64,000 bases of DNA from Timema cristinae (lineage: Eukaryota; Arthropoda; Insecta; Phasmatodea; Timematidae), in contig JBCFYV010000537.1 of assembly GCA_039000515.1 (NCBI GenBank), positions 1 to 64,000 on the forward strand, in the 5' to 3' direction. A program made the translations under genes and the position numbers. Under the pieces are notes generated by a model, which made no database searches, was not told where the DNA came from, and saw only the letters and a program-made list of their open reading frames with translations. Shown here piece after piece: positions 10,076-24,200 of the stretch. Positions within the stretch are counted from its first letter, which is position 1; each line of letters begins with the position of its first letter.

Positions 10076-13000
10076 AAATTTTAAAAAAACAATTTCGTTT
10101 TTGCAATTTAAAAAATTTTTTTTTAAAAAAAATTCCCCTTGTTTTTGAAGAAAAATTAAAAATGGTAAATTATACAAACCCTTTTAAAAAAAGTTTTTTT
10201 AAATAAAAATTAAATTTAAAATTCAAAAACAAACAATCAGAAACCCTAAATGAGTACCGAGGGGTTTTTAAAACAATCGATCAAAATTTTGGGGCAGCAA
10301 GGGAGGGAAACCCAAAAGGGTTATAAAAAGCCCTGAAGTTGGTTGGACTTGAAAAACCAAAATAAATTACGCTATTCACTATTTTTTTTTAGCCCAAAAA
10401 AATTTTTAGCCCAAAATTAACGGGCCAATTTAAAAAAAATTTCCTAAAAAAAAGGGGTTTTTTTATAGAAAAAATTTAAAAATACAACCAAGATTCACCC
10501 AAGAAAAATTAAAAGAATGTTATTTCTTGAAAAGGCCCTTTTAAACATAAGTTTGCTTTTTCTTTCCCTTAAATTAAAAAATTTATCAATAAAATTTTTT
10601 ATTTTTTAAAATAACAAAAATTAGAAAATAAATTAATAACTTAAAAACCCAAATCTACAACGAATTTTTTTTAAATATCTTTGTTTTGGGGGGGTAGATT
10701 TTTTCTATAAAGAAAAAAAGAAAAGCCCAACACAGAGTTTTAAAAAAACAAACGTCATATTTCGGAAGCTTGAGGGGCCAACCGTGAAAAACTCAATTAC
10801 CCCCGATACCCCCCACAAACATGATTCGCACCCCCGCCAGGGAAACCCACCGAGCTCGCACTGGGGGCCGGCCCCCCAAAAACTATATGTGTAAGCCCCT
10901 AGGAGGGAGCTGGGCTGCGCGGTTCGATAAATTTCCCCCCAAACCCAAACCCCCTTTTTTCATTCCCCTCCCTCCCAACCCCCTAAACCACCCCCCTTTT
11001 TTCACCCAAAACCCACGGAAAAAGAAAAAAGACAAAGAAAAAACTAAAAAATTTTCCCCCAAAAAATGAAGTTTTGCGATGCAAGAAAAGTTTTGTTTAA
11101 AAATCATCCCAAAGTTTTAACTTTTGTATTTGGGTTTATAAAATTCAGTTTATTTTTTTTACTAACTATTTTTCTCAAGTATATCATTCATTTTAAATAT
11201 ACAAAATTTAAAACGATGGAAAAATTTTTTAAAAATTTTAACCGGGTAAAAACGCCCAACAGAAACCCCCCAAAACGTTTAAAAAATTTTTTTAAGCAAA
11301 ATTTTTTAAAGAAGTCAATTTTAAAAATAAAAATAAAAAAAAAATTTCGGGAAGCAAAAAAACCCCCCAAATAAAATTAAAAGTACTCCAGGCTTCTTTT
11401 GGTGCTGACGGACACTCACGGGCTAAATTCGGGACAGTAAAACTTTTAGGTATAAACCTAAATTTTTCACGTCAGAAGTGAAAACCCGCTAAACACATTT
11501 TTCTGCAAAACGTAGGGTTTGGCGAAAGGTTTAAAAAATTTTGTTCTGGAAAATTTTTTTCAAACTTTTAGCTGTCCGGTTTGGGAGCGGGTCAGCAGCA
11601 CCAAAAATAAATGGGGCTATTTTATTAATATACAGACCAGACATTGTGGTCCAGGGAAATTTTTGGGTTCGATTAATATTATTGGCTGCCAAAACCTAAA
11701 CCAACAATTCTTTTTTATAAAACTTTAAACCCTTAAATTTTTAGATCTAGTTTAATTTTAAAGGAAAAGGTTTTGGCCTAAAACATTTTTTTGGGGCCCG
11801 AGATAGAGGCCCCTAATTTTTAAAGGACTTTGTTAGGTTGGGGGGTTAAATATTTTACTGAAAACTTTAAAACCTATTAAAATCTTATATTTTGAACCGG
11901 AAAAATTCAAAATTACCATAAAAAAGGTGTAAAAAAAAAAAAAAATGAAAAAATGTTTTTTGGAATTTTTGGGGGGTTTTCTCATCGGAAATCCGGGGAA
12001 ATTCCCAAAAAATTGCCTTGGGTGAAATTTAAGGGGCCTAAAATTATTTGGTTAGCTATTTTTGTTTACAAACCCCCCAAAGGGGAAATTAAACCCCAAA
12101 AGGGGTTAGGTTTAATAAAAGGGGGGGGGGAAAAAGGGGGGTAGGTGTTTAAAGGATTTCCCCTAAAATTTAAAGGGAGTTTTCAAGTATTCCCAAAACC
12201 ATTTCGGGGTTAAACATACAAATTTTTTTTTTTTTTTAACTAAAAAAGAAAATTTTACGTTGGGGGATTAAAAACGGGGGGCTCCCCTCTATCGCAATTT
12301 TTCAAAAACAATATTTACTTAAAAGAAAAAAGGGCACAAATTCAAAAATTTAAAACCCCCAATAAATGGGGGAGTTTTCTTAAAACAATTTTGCTGAACG
12401 TCAGGGTTTAAACTTTCGCTTTAAATAATGAGGGGAAAAGGGATATACCCGAAAAATTTAATTTCCATAAGCTTTAGGGTAATTAAACCCTTTCTTACTT
12501 TCATCAAATTAATTTTTTTTTATTTATCACAAAAAAAGGGTAAAATACTTTATAAAAAACAAAGGGCTTTTTCCCCCCAAATTTAAATTTATGACATGTT
12601 TTAAATAATTAAAATGCTAAAACCCAAAAAGAAAATAGGGCCCTCACCCTACATGATGAAAAGTTTTTTTGATTAAAAAGGGTCTTTTGGGGAACCGCGA
12701 AAAAATTTAAATTTTTAAAAAGTTTGATAACAAACACTGCATTTTTTTTGGCGCTGGGGGAAACATGATTTAGTGAAGTGAAAGCAGAATTTAAACCCAA
12801 AGGGGAAAAAAACGGAAAATTTTTGTTTCCACCTCAAGACCACACATGATTTTTAAATAAAAGCTAAAAATTTTGAAACAAAATTAGGTAAAACCTCCCA
12901 GCCCAAAATTTTCTTTCAAAAAGCCTTAAAAACAAAAAAAATTTTTTTTTAGGGCCCAAAATTTAAATATCTGTAAAACACATGATTACGAAATTAAAAA

Positions 13001-15420
13001 AAGGTGTAAATATATTTTAATAATTTTTTCTATCTGTCAGATAAGGAAGGCCCTTACAAAAAAAATTGGGCTCAATTATGAAGGCAATATTAGAGAATTT
13101 AAAATGTTTGAATGTATGTGATACTTTTTTAGTCGGGGTTTACAATATGAAAAATTCAAAAAGGTTGCACACTTTAAAAACCCCAAAAATTTCCCAATCA
13201 AAAAAAAAAGGTAAAAAAAAAAATCAACTTGGGATATAAATGACACCAAACGAGTACATTTCAAAATTTGAAAACCAATGAAGAAAAATTGACTGTTGAG
13301 GAGTAAAACCCCGAGCAGTGCTTGATCACCACTTTTTAAATTTCCAAACTTAAAGCGGCTTAATTTAAAGGGAAATAAAATGGATAAAAAATTGAACGAA
13401 AGGATAAAATTAACCCCCCAAAGTCGCTGGGGGAAGCAACATATACCGTGAAGGGTTAAGAGGGAAAACCCTTTGGGGGGCCCTTTTCACCACCAAGGTT
13501 TTTTTCCACGTATTTCCCTATTAAAAAAAATTATAATTTCCAGAGTTTAAAATAAAAAAAAAAAATAAAAAACCCTGTTGAATACAAAAATAATGCTCAA
13601 GTTTTAAAAAAAAATACTTTACTGGTGTAAATTTTATTACTTTTTTAAGTTTATTTTAAAAAATATCCAAAATTTTTTAAATAAAAAGTATTATTAACTA
13701 AATTTTTCCCACAAAATGCAACCTTACAAAATTTAAAGCCCCTTTTAAAATTTAAAATCTAAAATTTGGATGCCCATTTGAAAAAACGCGTTTTTTTTTT
13801 TATATTTTAACCCATGGCAGATCACAAATTTTGGCTAAAAACTACCCATTCACTGTCCAAATTTTACAATTTACCTATTTTTCCCTAAAAAATATTCTAC
13901 GGTTTAAACTAATTCAAAACCCAAGGGCTACCGCGGGGGTTTTTCCTCAAAAAAATTTTGGGGGGTGAGGGGGGGATGATTTTTTTTCTAAACTTTAAGC
14001 TTTTTGGAAATTTTAAAAAAAACCCAAATTGGCAAAGGAGAGTACAAGGTAAATGTAGAGAACGTGAGGGGGGAGGGGGGATGGGGGGGGGGGGAAGGAA
14101 GTGGGGCCTCCAAGATTTTTATTTTTTAGATTTGGGACGATAATCAATAATTAAGCTGAGCTTTAAGACAACAAAAATTTTTTTAATTTTATTTATTGAC
14201 CTTTGGATTTTTCAAGCTAAAAGGAATTTTTGAGTGCAAAAGGAAATAACTTGAACTATCATTTTTTTCCCAGTTTCCCCGGGATTCTGAGCTAAAAAAC
14301 CAATTGAGTTTAAAAATATATTTATTTAGATTTACAGATATCGTTCAAAAGGGTGAAATTTTAGATTAAAACCTATAACTGACTTTTTTACAGGGGTTTT
14401 CCCAACTTTTTTGTATTTTAAATGACCAAAAACTTTTCTTTTGTCCACCCAAGGGAAAAACCCTTTGATATTTAAAAGCGTTCAAATCTTAGTCTTATGG
14501 GGGTTTTTTCACTGTATTTTACTACCATCCCGGCCAAACTAATTTTAAACCTACCCCAGTGAAAAAGGAAAAATTTAGGGGAAAAATTGTACCCAAAAAA
14601 TTGCATGGAAGGATATTAGGAAACACACCCCTGGCCAAATTAAAACCCTTTAAATTTCACTTTTCACCAAAAAAAACCAAACCAAAAAGCGTAACTTTTA
14701 AACCCCGTGTCCACCAATGCTTTTTTTAAATTTTATTATAAAATTCCTTATAATAATGATTTAGGGAACTAATATGTCCCAAAAGAGAATTAACAAGCAC
14801 GGGGGGTGGGGATGTTTTTTATTTTATGCTAGCAAAATTGGGCAAGGCGGGCCACAGTAAACAAAAATTTACCTAAAACCCCATCAGAAGGGAATACCCA
14901 AAAAAACCTAAGCTTTAAATTTGGGTAGCTTTTCCCCCTTTTAACAACTTACTTTTCTTTAGAATTTCCATTTTTCCCTAAAATTTCTTAAAACCCTTGA
15001 AAAAGTAAATAAAAGGTAAAGCTAAAACACTAAAATCGTGCCCCCATCCAAAACACGCTCCCGTTTCCCCCCAATTTTGGAAACCGTTTTTTTAAATTAA
15101 TAACGCCCCCTTGGGAAAGGGCAATTTTTTAACTAGTAACCTCTCTGAAATATAGAGCTCACTCGCACTTTATCAAAAAATTAACAATTTGGCCATGTTT
15201 TTTTTAAAAAAAATTTTCCCCAGTTTTCAAAAAAAACCAATAAAAAAATGGGGGTTTATAGATATATTTACAGTTTTTAAATACCTGTTTACGAATGTCC
15301 TGTTTCCCAAAACTTTAAAGTTGCACGAAAATTTTAAAAAAACGGGTAGTGAATAAACTATTCCTAAACTAATTGAAACCCTAAGCCCCAAAGGGCCCGG
15401 GGGGATTTCCCCCTAACATT
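10076..15420. other. Smeared AT-rich DNA, possible tRNA-like fragment near 10.82-10.93 kb
   Basis: Around 10,821-10,930 a richer segment contains ATGATTCGCACCCCCGCCAG and GAGCTGGGCTGCGCGGTTCG, which may be a corrupted minus-strand SINE head, but no body or tail was found. G-rich runs occur at 14,068-14,110. Nothing else was recognised. Confidence 0.4.
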
Positions 15421-15424
15421 TTAA

Positions 15425-15817
15425 GGCGGGGTCTAGTGGGGCGCGAGTTTAGGTCAGTATTTTTGCAGTTTTTATAGCACAAAACATTTTTGGGACAAAA
15501 AAATAAAATTATTTCTATAAAATCAAGATTTTATAGTTTTTCTGCACATGAAAATATTAACAGTTGTTGAATATCTGTCATGAGAAAGGGCGGCATTTGG
15601 TGGAAAAAACTTTTCTTTTTATTTAAAAATTTGTCCCAAATCCCCCATGCTCATGACAGAAAACCCAAAAACTTTTAAAAAGTTTAGCATGTGCAGAAAA
15701 CTAAACCTATAATTCTATAGAAGAAATATTTGATTTTTTTTTGGTAAAAAAATTTTTGGGGTGCAATAAAAACTGCAAAATAAATGTACAAAAACCTCGC
15801 TCTTACAGAAACCCCCC
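15425..15817. mobile_element. TTAA-flanked foldback MITE, copy 1
   Basis: The element is bounded by TTAA at 15,421-15,424 and 15,818-15,821. Its ends are inverted: GGCGGGGTCTAGTGGGGCGC at the left against GGGGGGTTTCTGTAAGAGCG read inward from the right. The inverted symmetry continues through TTTTTGCAGTTTTTATAGCAC, TCTATA, GCACATG and CATGAG to a central loop near 15,600-15,630, so each arm is roughly 180 bases. TTAA duplication is typical of the piggyBac superfamily. There is no coding capacity. Two further copies lie at 17.0 and 48.0 kb. Confidence 0.75.
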
Positions 15818-15821
15818 TTAA

Positions 15822-17012
15822 GAAATAATTTTAAAGACAAATTCAAAATCAGCACTCTAAAAAAACAGGGAATACGAAATTTCATGCAAATTGAACACTA
15901 AATAACGAAAAAAAAAGGGTGATAAAAAAATTTAAATTTAGTGTAACCTTTTTAAATCAAATAAAAAAAAAAGAACATTGAACCCCCCTCTTCCTTCATT
16001 GTTGTTTTTGAGCCTTTTTGGAATGTTTTCATAAAAAATAAAAAATTTTGATAAACAAATAAGATACTTCAATTCAATTAAAACATAGGGAATACATGCC
16101 TAAAAAAAGTTAGTGTGTTTTTTCAGAAGTCAAACGCTAACACTAACCTAAAATGCCAATCATCATCAAGAGCTTTCAATAAAAAAAACAAAAAAATTTG
16201 TTGCGTAACTTTTAAACTGTTTTATAAAATTCAAAATTTAAAAAAGCCCTAATTAAGGCTTTGGCATACAACAAAAAAAATTTTTTGAATTCCCAAAAAC
16301 GCGACAGCCCTAGCAGTCACAAAAGGGTCGAAACCCAAAAAGACTACTAAACAAAACTTTGTTTGCAATGCACTTCAAAGAAAAAATGTCCCTATCCCAG
16401 ATCTCAAATCTCCCCCAAAATCCCCAATTTTCCAAGTTTTTAAACCAAACCTTGGGGATAGGGGGGAAAAGCCCCAAAACCCCCCAGGGAAACGACGCCC
16501 CGGCTATGCGCTTCACTGTAAAATTTTGTTCGTGTTAAATTTATGAGCGTGTGATTTTTAAAAAAAAAAACATTTCAAATTCTTTGCCAAAATTTTTAAA
16601 GCGGGGGGAATTTTTATACCCCCGGATATTAATTACTCTAAAGAAATATGGATGGGGAAAAGGTAAAAATTAAAGAGAAAAGCACCTAAATTTGTTTGTA
16701 AGGAAAAGGGGAATTGTTTAGCAAAAAACCCACTCAGAAAAACCACGCCCGGGGAATTCCCAAACCCCAATTTCCCCCTATAAACCGGGCAATCCAAAAA
16801 AATATGAGAGTGATGCTTTAACAATCCCAAACAACCAAAGCGGGGAGAGTGGATGTAAAACGGCCCCGGATTATATCTGCATATACTTACAAACTAATTT
16901 TAATTTCAGAAAAAACCCAAAAACACTCATTCCTCGTATTTTAAAATTTTTAAGGCAAACGTGGTTTCACAGTGCTAAGATTGGGATTGTTTCTAAATAC
17001 TTTTTGTTCGCT
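15822..17012. other. Smeared AT-rich spacer between two MITE copies
   Basis: No gene or further repeat was recognised between copies 1 and 2 of the TTAA MITE. The small open frames at 16,310-16,516 and 16,633-16,830 (minus) show no domain. Confidence 0.45.
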
Positions 17013-17016
17013 TTAA

Positions 17017-17410
17017 AAGGTGGATTGCAAAGTGAGCGCGATTTTGGGGCAGTTTTTTTTGAGTTTTTATAGCACAAACTTTTTTGGCCAAAATAAATCA
17101 AAATTTCTTCTATAGAATCATAGGGTTTATTTTTTCTGCAAAATGCTTAATCTCAAAAATTTGTTAAAATATCTGTCATAGCAGGGGGGGCATTTGGTGA
17201 CAAACTTTTTCTCTTTTTTTTAAAAATTTTGTCCCCAAATGCTGCCATGCTCATGACAAATATTCAAAAACGTTGAAATTAGCATGTGCAAAAAACAAAC
17301 TCTATATTCTATAGAAAAAAAATATTTTATTTTTTTTGGGCCCAAAAAAATTTTTTGCTAAAAAAAAAACCCCCAAAGGCGAAAATGATTCCCAAAGGGC
17401 CCAAACAAAA
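17017..17410. mobile_element. TTAA-flanked foldback MITE, copy 2
   Basis: This shares with copy 1 the segments GTTTTTATAGCACAAA, ATATCTGTCAT, GGCATTTGGTG, CATGCTCATGACA and TAGCATGTGCA in the same order. TTAA occurs at 17,013-17,016 and 17,411-17,414, where insertion-site duplications are expected. The length (about 394 bases) is almost the same as copy 1 (393). It lies only about 1.2 kb from copy 1 in the same orientation. No coding capacity. Confidence 0.7.
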
Positions 17411-17414
17411 TTAA

Positions 17415-20400
17415 ACCCCAAAGTCCTTGCCCAATGGCGTTATGTAAATATGATATAGATATTTTCTTTAAGTATTTCTTTACGGGTCCCCCATATTTTA
17501 AATATTAAATCTGGGGTTTGAATAGTCCTTATAAACTCAAACCCATATTTCCACTAAAAAAAACCCCAAAAAAACCCAATAGCCGAATTTTTTGGCCATA
17601 TTGAAAATTTTTAACAAAAGAAAAAAAAAAGAATACCTAAAAAAAAAAAACCCGAGAGCTCCAAACCCGGGTGCCAACAACACACCCCAGAGGGGAGGGG
17701 AAAAAAAGACCAAATTAACAGAAAGCTAAAAACCCAAAAAATTGCCCCCCGGGGGAAGTTTTTTGTCAGCAAAGCAAAACGGGACAGAAGTGCATAAAAC
17801 CCTTTAAATGGGACATATTTGGGTGCCATATGAAAAAAGTAGTTCGGGGTGCACAAATAAATTTAAAAAAACATTTTACAATTTTTCTTTGAATTTGGAA
17901 ATAAGGGTCTTGTCATATGAATGTTTTTTTGTCAAAATTTTTGTAGGGGGGACTGGCCTAAAAAACTCTGACGCCAGTCTAACATACAACCCAATCGGGA
18001 CTTTTGCAAAAGGGAAATGTTCAAAACGACATATCTGAGTTATTTTAGGGTTAAAAAAGATAGTTTTGTGGTCGTCCTTCTTGATCTAGTAGCCCACTTT
18101 CGGGCATTTAAAAAAAAGGGAACTGGAACTTTTTTTTTAAATTTTTTGGGAAGGTATTTTTTTCGTGCACGGGCCCAACCAATTTTCCCGGGGAAAGGTT
18201 TTTTTCTCATCCCTTTCCCAAAGATCTTTTATATGCCACGACAATAGGGGACAAAACCATAAATTTTCCCCTCCAAGGGAAAAGTTTGCTACGGTTTTTT
18301 ATCGCTCAAAAACAATGGGCCCAACCCACGGGTTTTGAACCCCAAAACTTTGGGAAACCTTGGGGTTTAAAAACTTTCCCCCAAAGACCACCAGGTCAAC
18401 ACCCTTTGGATACGTTTCCCCAAAAAAGTCCCAAATAGGTATTTTTTTTTAAAGGGGGAATTTTTTTTAAAAATGAACACATGGTTAGGTTAATTAAGTT
18501 TTAAAATTAGGTTTAAGATTTTTACTGAATCAAAAATAAAAAAATAAAAAAAATAATAATACCATCTCATCGGGGAGGGGGAAAACGCACCAACAGTTTC
18601 CCCCAACCTACAATCCGGTGAGATAAATGTCCCATTTCAAAGAAAAACATGTTATTTTTAAAAATTAACAAAAAATTTAGCATTTTTAAAAAATTTTTTT
18701 TTTATTTGCTTTGGAAAAAATTAAATTTGTAATATATTGTTTTTTAAACGCATTTTGAAAAAAAATTTTTTGCAAACCAATACAATTCATGGGAAAAAAA
18801 ATTGCAATCTAAAATTAAGTAAAACTTTTAACAAGAAATCTTTTTAAAATTTAAAGACTTTTGAGATGCAAACCATTTTTTTTTGGAGGTTCTGTTAATT
18901 TTTCCCAAACCACAAAAAGGTTGCAAAATAGCAAGCGAGTAACTTAAAACCGACAAAACAAGGGACAAAAAAAAATTTAGCATACCCAAATCAACACAAA
19001 GAAAGTTTTATCATTTAAAAAAAAAAATTAAATTTAAAAAAAGGGTTTTCAAAACTAAAAAACCAAAATTTTTAATTTCAAAAATTATCTAGGTTAGACT
19101 ATTTTTTAACAAACTGTTTTGTTCGATCTTTTTTTTTAATTTTTAAAATACACACCAAAACACCCCTTTAGAGAAAAAATATTTTAAATTTTCCTAGGGC
19201 ATTTAAACTGCTTATTCCGCCCAAATCGGCGTATGTCTTTTTTCGCAGTTCGTAAATTAAATATAAATTACATATTTTAAGAAAAAAAAACTTTTAAAAA
19301 ATTGGCCAAATTTCTACAAATTTTCCTACTTTATACAGGCGGGTAATGAACGGGGTCAATCATGCACGGCCTAATTAAAGAATAATGGTAAAAAAAAAGG
19401 GTTTTTGGGGAAATTATGGCCTTAAAAGGTCAAAATGAAGGGGGGCCTAATTTTTCCATCTTTTGCCCCACTGGTCTGGCTAAAAACTGCCCTTTTTTGC
19501 GCGCCCTAACCCTAAAATAAAAGTTTTTTCTTTCGTGTTTTTATAGACCCAAATTTTTATTTTTGGGAAGTTATTCCGGGGCCGGTACCTTGGGTTTTCT
19601 TCTCAAAAGGGGGAAATCATTTCAACGGTCCCGGGGTTTTTGGTTTAGTTGGGCTTCGGGTGGGTTTCCCAAAAGTTTTTCCACGGGTTCCCAAAACCCT
19701 CTACACAAAACCTCACCTATCTAAAGGGGAAAACATGGAAAGAGCCCCCCACGGAAAGGATTTTTAACGATTAGTAAAAATCAAACGTCCTCTGAGCAAG
19801 GGAAAACTTTTTGGTACTGACAATTCTTTCACTACAAAGGGGGGAAGTGAATTACCCAGACGCGAAATATAAACGGTGCTGCTTTTTCCCTTTTGAACTG
19901 GGTAAGGGGTCTTCTTGTTTTAAACGCCGCACTTGAGGGCGAAACTAAGTCTGAATATGCAACTAACCCTGAGAAAACTATTCACTCTTTCATGTAGTAT
20001 TTTTATTTTCTCCCTTTAAAATTAAAAATATTATATCGCATACATATCTTTGGCCAAATTTATTAAAACTCCCCCCCCCCAAATAACCCAAACATAAAAA
20101 AAACCATGACTATAAAAAGTATAAAAAAGCATTTCTTTTACCCTAAAAACGGTAAAGTTATCTTGACGTATTGCACAATGTCCCAAACCATAGTGGAACC
20201 ATGACAAGGTATGTTTAAAAACCCCTTCAGAGTAACAAAAAGGTACCATTTAAAAATCTACTACCACTTCTTTTTTGGAATTTTAGAAAGGGGCCCCCCC
20301 CAAAAAATAAAAAATATTCACTTCCCTCAAACCCCAAATGGGAAAACGGCAAAGTTTTTTAAACCAAAACCCGCTTACCAACCCTCAAACCATGATAAGA

Positions 20401-21130
20401 AAGCCCTGTGAACACGTGTGTCATTTCCCTGTTTAATTTAATTTTTTCATGACTATCGAAACCCCTTCTTACGGTCACAGCAGCGGGGTTTTTTAGTTTA
20501 AAACATCGTTTTTGGCACGTTTTTTTAGCTTTTTTAAGATTACGCCCGCTGACTTAAAAAAGGGAGGGGAGTTTTCGTATAGCAAGTCGAAAAAGAATAG
20601 TTTTTTTCTTTAAAAAAAAGGAAAGTTCCTAGATTGTATCTTGGATTGCCCAAAAAGGGTTTTTTGGGGAACCTTTTTAAATTTTATAATGAAAAATTTA
20701 TGTAGTACTTGTGTCTTTTTAAAAATTTAATTATTTTTGGGAGGGGTTTTGGACAAATAATGTTTTGATAACCCCAAAGGGTAAAAATATTTTTAAAACT
20801 ATTAATTGTTTTGTGATGCTAAATGAAAAATTAAAAGGGGGAAAAAGGGTTTTCCCCAAATAAGGTTTTTAGAAAAAAATTTTAAAGGGGAGAAATAAAA
20901 GGTTTAATTAATTTAATAAAAAAAAGGACTTTTTGGGCCTCTTTTTAGAAAAAAAAAAACATGAAAGTGAGGGGTTCCCAAAACCATACAAAGATATTTG
21001 TATAGTGAGAGGGGGAAAGCAAAAATCCCCAATTATTATTATACAATATTTTTGAGTTTACAGGGGGTTCAACCCATAATATGAATAATTGGGGGTTTTG
21101 AAATAAAAAAAGGGCCTAAATTTTAAATTT
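17415..21130. other. Smeared AT-rich DNA, probable SINE-head remnant near 18.3-18.44 kb
   Basis: On the minus strand of 18,300-18,440 the order GACCTGGTGGTCTTTGG ... GGGGTTCAAAACCCGTGGG looks like a smeared tRNA-like head with A- and B-box positions. A slightly GC-richer stretch at 19.44-19.95 kb has no recognisable content. The rest shows nothing I can name. Confidence 0.35.
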
Positions 21131-21134
21131 AAAA

Positions 21135-21262
21135 TAGTTTGAGTGCAATGCCTAAAATATTATTAATATTTTTCGAATTTCAATACCTAAAAATTTATTA
21201 AATAGTTCGGAACCCTTTTTTTTGGCAATGCCTCAATATTTTAATAATTTGGGGTGTAAAAA
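21135..21262. repeat. Minisatellite of about 40-60-bp units (CAATGCCT type), array 1
   Basis: The motif ATAGTTTGAGTGCAATGCCT followed by AAAATATTATTAATATTTTT recurs in degraded form at TTCAATACCTAAAAATTTATTAAATAGTT and GGCAATGCCTCAATATTTTA. The same motif forms a second array at 26.4 kb. Confidence 0.55.
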
Positions 21263-24200
21263 AACCTACAAAAAAATTAAAAGTTAAGTGAAATTGTTTT
21301 TTTATCAGAAAAAAATTTAAAACCTTGAGAAAAAGGGCAAAAATCCCAGACCGAATAAAATTAAACAATAAAGGTTATAAAATAAATCCATTTTGAAAAA
21401 ACCCATTTAAAAAGTTTTGTAAAACAGAAAGGGCCAACGGGAACAACACAAATAAACACTCAGCTGATTAGGCACTACTAAACAACTTAAAAACAGCTCT
21501 TTTTTTTTTTCTTTTAAAATAGGGATTCATAAGCCCAAGGCGTTTTGGGGTGACAATTCTCCCCAGCCCTTTGGTAAAAATTTATTCGCAGACAAATTCC
21601 AAAGAGGCACATATTCATTTCTAAATTTTGGGAAAACTGAGAAGTTGGGGCCCAAATCATGTTTTCTGGTTTGTTATTAAGGAGGGGATGGTGGGGGTTC
21701 CCTTTTAACCCTTTCAATTTCACCCATATGATTACCAAAGCTTTTCACCCCCTATCATGATCTTCACGGGAAAATGCCCATTCCCAAAGTCCCCACCCCC
21801 CCCCTAAAAATAAAAGTAAATTTTTATTATAAATTTTTCCTTTTACACCCCAACCAATAGACCTTTTTTTTTCCCCAAATATTTTAAAAAAAAGGGCCTT
21901 TCCCTTCCCAAAATCGCAGTTTTTTTTTGTTCCAAATAAAGACATACTGCCCAGGGTTAAAAAAATTGCCCCATGGAATAGAGTTTTTTGTCATAATTTA
22001 AACGATTGTCCATTTTCGCAGTCACTGCTTAAATCATTTAATTTTTTTCAGGCTTCAAGGGGCAATCCTGTAAAACCCACCCTAGAATTGGGGTTGTGAC
22101 TTTGAAGAAGCTAGCGGGTGATATGGGAGACCTGCCACGGGGCCTATTCCAATAATCCAAAAAAAAAGTGGAAAGTCTCCAGGGCCCATATTGCCCCTTT
22201 TTTTAAACCCCATCAATTTGAAAATTTACCAAACCGCTTTTCCTCACCCAAAACCCTTTTGCTGGGGGGAATAGTGAGACGGGGGTTACTAATTCAAAAA
22301 ATTCCATTTTGAGAAAAATACTTTTAAAATTCATAAAGTAAAAAGGGTTTGGGTTTTGTAAGACATAAAATTTTTTTTGGGAATCCCAAAACTGAAAAAG
22401 ATTGCTTTAAACCTTTCCCTTAAAAGAAAGGGGAAGCATATTTCCCGGGGACCTTCTCACCCTAAAATCCACCATGAATGAAAGTCCAAATAACAAAATA
22501 CTGTCCCCATTTAATCCCGCAAAATCAGCAGCAATTTTAACAAAAGGTAAATCGGGTATTTCCAAAGGGGTTTGCAGGGGGTTTTTTAAAATTTTAACCT
22601 TTTGGAAATCAAAATTTGCATTTTTGGCACGAAAAGGAAATAAATTTTTTCAAATAAATTTGTTTCCCTGACCAATAGAAGCGCAAAGATCCCTTTAAAC
22701 CTTACTTTTTCAAAACGAGGTATTCATAAAGGGATCTCAAGGATTAATTTACCATTTTTTTTTAAAAAATAAAAACTAATAGACGCTCGCATAGAAAAAG
22801 CCCATCAGGGACTGGGGGATTCTTTTTTTTTGGGGAAAAATAGTGAACAGCCTGAGAAAAACCCTATACAATAAACTTACCCAAACCCTTTAATGTAAAA
22901 AATTAAAGATTTTAAACTCAAAACAGAGTCCACAACAAAAATTTTCCCTTAAAACCTTGCAAGAAAAGGATGGTTAACCCACCCGGAAGGTCGCCCCTAA
23001 ACATTTTATTAAGACTAAATTTTTTACTTTTTCATCTACAGATAAAGGAATACTTTACTTTTTGGGGAATCCCAAACTCGCTAAATGCAGGGTTTTTTTG
23101 CCTGTAAACTACTTGATGGGTGAATGAATAGGCAAAAAATTTTTTCCAGCCTAAGGGGGCCGGAGGCGTTTTATTGAAATTTTTTCCCAAGGGTTTTTTT
23201 CCCAATGATGGAGGTGATGGCTGAAAACCCTAAAATGAACAGTTACAACCCTTTCGGCCCATAGACGAATTTTTAGGGGAACCTTTTGAATGCAAAAGAG
23301 ACAGCGAGCAAATCTTTTTTCCCCCTGGAAAAAAATTTTGCTCAGTGGGGGTAAAACGAAACGTGAAGCATATAAAATGGGCTTGCCATCCCTTTCCCTT
23401 TAAAGGGGGCAAACCCAAAGGGGAAAAAAATTTACTACTGTCAGCAAATTAAAGTTGAATGGGTTTTTAAAGGGGGCCAAAAAAAGGGGTCAATAAGGCC
23501 CTGTTTTTCTATAGAACCCCTTTTTTAAAAACCCCAACGTTTAAATGGGGGAAGGGAATTTCCCCGGACCCCCTCGGAATCTTTTTTTTATAGTTCATAG
23601 AATGGGGGGCAAAAAAATCGACCCCGGGGGGGCCAAATGGTCTTTTGGTTATTTTTGTTCCCCAAAAAAACCTTTCCAAAAACCTTTCCCCTTTAAACAG
23701 GTAATTCTATGTCCTTTAATAGCCGAACCCCAGTGTCAACAGGACGAAAAACCAAACCTTTATCAAATTTTTCCCAAACCCCCCAAAAAATTTTTAAACC
23801 CTTAAACAAAAAAGAATTGAACTTTTTTTCCGGGTTTTAATACTATGTTTTTTTTTTCACGACCCCGCTTGAAAAAAACCCGTTAAACAAAATTTCCCTA
23901 ACTCTTTCCCTTTGTGGGCTGCTCCACACAAAACATCATCAAAAAATACAAAAACTCCCCCAATATTTCCCCAAAACATTTCCCAGTCATCTTTTTGGGA
24001 ATTTCCAGAAGCACACTAAAAAATCCCAAAATTTGGCCAAAAAAAAACCCCTAACAAACCAAAGGGGTGCTGAAAAGTACATAGACTAGCCGAATTTTTT
24101 TACTTTTAAATTTTTCCCGGGAAAAAACCCCCCTTTTAAATCCAAAAACACAAAAAAAAATTTTTTTTTGCTCATTTTGGAACTAAAACTCCTCCAGAGT